Shown one piece after another: positions 6,820-8,101 of a stretch of DNA of 8,101 bases. The notes under the pieces were generated by a model. The model had not been told where the DNA came from and ran no database searches. It saw nothing but the letters and a program-made list of their open reading frames with translations. The stretch comes from an uncultured Flavobacterium sp. (GTDB lineage: Bacteria; Bacteroidota; Bacteroidia; Flavobacteriales; Flavobacteriaceae), in the NCBI RefSeq assembly GCF_946482535.1, contig NZ_CAMLRU010000120.1, positions 1 to 8,101 of the forward strand, given 5' to 3'. Positions within the stretch are counted from its first letter, which is position 1, and each line of letters opens with the position of its first letter. A program made the translations under genes and the position numbers.

Positions 6820-7730
6820 TTCACTCCCTCGTCATTTATTTTAGATAGGTGCATGTCGAAAGCAATGCCAAGTTCAAGATAACTGCTGCTCATCGCGTAA
6901 GCTACTCTCTCTGCTTTGTCTTGGCCTTTACACAGTGCAAATATCGATGGCCCGGCACCCGAAATCCCGCTACCTAAAGCACCGGCATCCATAGCGGCGT
7001 TTTTGACATTTTCAAATCCCGGAATGAGTTTTTGACGATGCGGCTCAATGATTACATCTTGCAAAGAACGGCTCAGTAAAGAATAATCGCTTGTGTATAA
7101 TCCGGCTATGAATCCGCCTAAATTTCCCCATTGGGTAATGGCATCTTTAAGCGGAACAATATTTGGTAGCACCGCTCTGGAGTCGGAAGTTTTGAGTTCG
7201 ATTTGCGGATGTAGGACTACGGCGTATAGTTCGCTCGGACTTTCAATTTTAATTACATCCAAAGGATTGTAGCCTCGAACCAAAGTGAATCCGCCTAACA
7301 CGCATGGTGCCACATTATCGGCATGCTCACAACCACTGGCTAAGGCTTCGCCTTTCATCGCAAAATCAACTAATTGATGACGCAAAAAGGGTTGGCCTAG
7401 CAATTCATTAATCCCAAAAACCGCTCCGGCCGCACTGGCAGAAGAACTACCTATACCGCTTCCGGCTTTGATTTTTTTGTAGATTTCTATTTCGAATCCG
7501 CAATCCGAATTGGCTGCATTTACTATAGCCAAAGCGGCTACACCGGCTACATTTTTCTCGATTTCCAAGGGTAAATCGGCACCGGTTATCTTGGTTATGC
7601 GAATGCCTTTCTCGGCTGTTTTCCGAATCACCATTTCGTCACCAATACCTTCTAAACACAAACCTAACACGTCAAACCCACAGTTGAGATTGGCGATGGT
7701 GGCAGGGCAGAATATTTTTATTTCGTTCAT
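6804..7730 (-). CDS. thrB: Homoserine kinase
   Basis: ThrB phosphorylates homoserine to O-phosphohomoserine with ATP, feeding ThrC. The 308-residue protein belongs to the GHMP kinase family. The N-terminal motif FCPATIANLNCGFDVLGL (7-24) holds the substrate-side residues. The ATP-binding motif 2 is IKAGSGIGSSSAS (87-99), and the C-terminal motif 3 is GSGISGAGPS (253-262). I chose the ATG at 7730 (MNEIKIFCPA), which fits the family. An upstream in-frame ATG at 7760 would add MHRVSNEKQK, but those residues are encoded partly by a palindromic repeat (7748-7767) and look unrelated to the family. The gene lies 45 nt behind thrA and 19 nt before thrC, in a thrABC operon. Its last residues (VIRN) and stop codon are encoded within a tandem heptanucleotide repeat, so the native C-terminus may have been rewritten. 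Confidence 0.96.
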   Translation of the reverse strand: MNEIKIFCPATIANLNCGFDVLGLCLEGIGDEMVIRKTAEKGIRITKITGADLPLEIEKNVAGVAALAIVNAANSDCGFEIEIYKKIKAGSGIGSSSASAAGAVFGINELLGQPFLRHQLVDFAMKGEALASGCEHADNVAPCVLGGFTLVRGYNPLDVIKIESPSELYAVVLHPQIELKTSDSRAVLPNIVPLKDAITQWGNLGGFIAGLYTSDYSLLSRSLQDVIIEPHRQKLIPGFENVKNAAMDAGALGSGISGAGPSIFALCKGQDKAERVAYAMSSSYLELGIAFDMHLSKINDEGVKVIRN

Positions 7731-7747
7731 TTTTTGTTTTTCATTAG

Positions 7748-7767
7748 AGACGCGATGCATCGCGTCT
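7748..7767. repeat. Perfect 20-bp palindrome between thrA and thrB
   Basis: AGACGCGATGCATCGCGTCT is identical to its own reverse complement. It occupies 20 of the 45 nt between the thrA stop codon and the thrB start codon and is much more GC-rich than its surroundings. In RNA it would fold into a stable hairpin, but neither side is followed by a T-run, so it is not an intrinsic terminator. It resembles dispersed extragenic palindromes found in several bacterial groups. Possible roles are a mobile REP-like element, an mRNA processing or stability element, or a protein-binding site; none is shown here. Confidence 0.85.
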
Positions 7768-7775
7768 TAACGTTA

Positions 7776-8101
7776 TTATACATTTCCAATTCGAATCACA
7801 TCCGCAAAAATTCCTGATGCTGTTACTGCTGCTCCTGCTCCTGCACCTTTAATAATTAGTGGTTGGTCGACGTAGCGATCGGTGTAAAATTCGACGATAT
7901 TGTCTTTACCTTCTAAATTGTAGAACGGACTTTCTTTCGGGATAAATTGCAAGCCTACGGAAGCTTTGCCATTATCAAAACTCGCTACAAATTTGATGCG
8001 GGATTCTTTAGCTTTGGCTTCTTTTAATAATTCGTTGAAATGATTTTCATGCTTGGTTAGTGAAGCGAAGAAATCATCATTATTAGTGGTTTTCATGCAT
8101 T
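7776..8101 (-). CDS. thrA: Bifunctional aspartokinase/homoserine dehydrogenase, C-terminal end (partial)
   Basis: This is the 3' end of thrA, whose product catalyses the first step (aspartate kinase) and the third step (homoserine dehydrogenase) of the aspartate-to-threonine pathway. Only about 108 residues are in the window, all from the homoserine dehydrogenase part. The closing segment KGAGAGAAVTASGIFADVIRI matches the C-terminal signature of ThrA/MetL enzymes (compare GAGNDVTAAGVFADLLR in E. coli ThrA), and KASVGLQFIPKESPFYNLEGKDNIVEFYTDRY is the preceding conserved core. The ATG at 8096 is an internal methionine: the frame stays open upstream to the window edge and the protein segment is clearly mid-domain. 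First gene of the visible thrABC order; its promoter lies outside the window. Confidence 0.93.
   Translation of the reverse strand, partial: CMKTTNNDDFFASLTKHENHFNELLKEAKAKESRIKFVASFDNGKASVGLQFIPKESPFYNLEGKDNIVEFYTDRYVDQPLIIKGAGAGAAVTASGIFADVIRIGNV

Noticed and set aside
7731..7760. Longer thrB start giving ten extra N-terminal residues
   Set aside because: The extra codons come partly from the palindromic repeat and do not resemble the homoserine kinase N-terminus, which begins normally at the ATG at 7730.
7748..7767. Palindrome as an intrinsic terminator between thrA and thrB
   Set aside because: No run of T follows the hairpin on either strand, and it lies inside an operon where termination would cut off thrB and thrC.
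1..8101. CRISPR array, tRNA, rRNA, insertion sequence, phage or defence genes
   Set aside because: No spaced direct repeats, no cloverleaf or rRNA-like stretch, and no transposase, integrase or defence-type protein were found on either strand. The coding content is housekeeping plus unknown exported proteins.

Overview
The window looks like a chromosomal segment of a member of the Bacteroidota, most likely a Flavobacterium-type flavobacterium. This rests on the AT-rich base use, the gene complement, the Bacteroidota -7 promoter elements (TAnnTTTG), the near absence of Shine-Dalgarno sites, and the protein sequences. It reads as ordinary core genome. I see no phage, transposase, CRISPR, tRNA or rRNA, and no new multi-gene system.

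Layout. Positions 1-94 (minus) hold the start of a lipoprotein gene that runs off the left edge. It is divergent from a small secreted protein of unknown function (320-742, plus). A gene-free stretch (743-1015) follows, then clpB (1016-3625, minus), encoding the protein disaggregase. A divergent intergenic region (3626-3847) separates clpB from a ytxJ/brxC-like monothiol bacilliredoxin gene (3848-4234, plus). That gene converges on a lipoprotein gene of unknown function (4283-5467, minus), and the two share a bidirectional terminator. The rest is a threonine operon on the minus strand in the order thrA (only the 3' end, 7776-8101), thrB (6804-7730) and thrC (5498-6784). The unknown lipoprotein gene lies 30 nt behind thrC and probably also has its own promoter.

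How the genes fit together. ThrA (aspartokinase/homoserine dehydrogenase), ThrB (homoserine kinase) and ThrC (threonine synthase) carry aspartate to threonine. ClpB and the YtxJ-like protein are both stress-related (protein aggregation and thiol redox) and are transcribed divergently from one 222-nt region, which may or may not mean co-regulation.

The least ordinary feature is the repeat content of the junctions. A perfect 20-bp palindrome sits between thrA and thrB. A 5 x 7-bp tandem repeat spans the thrB stop codon and reaches the base before the thrC start codon. A near-identical 16-nt purine-rich word lies on each side of clpB. In three cases the automatic longest start is probably wrong or uncertain: thrB (the longer start lies inside the palindrome), the 4283-5467 lipoprotein (the longer start is a TTG inside a promoter element), and thrA (the first in-window ATG is internal).
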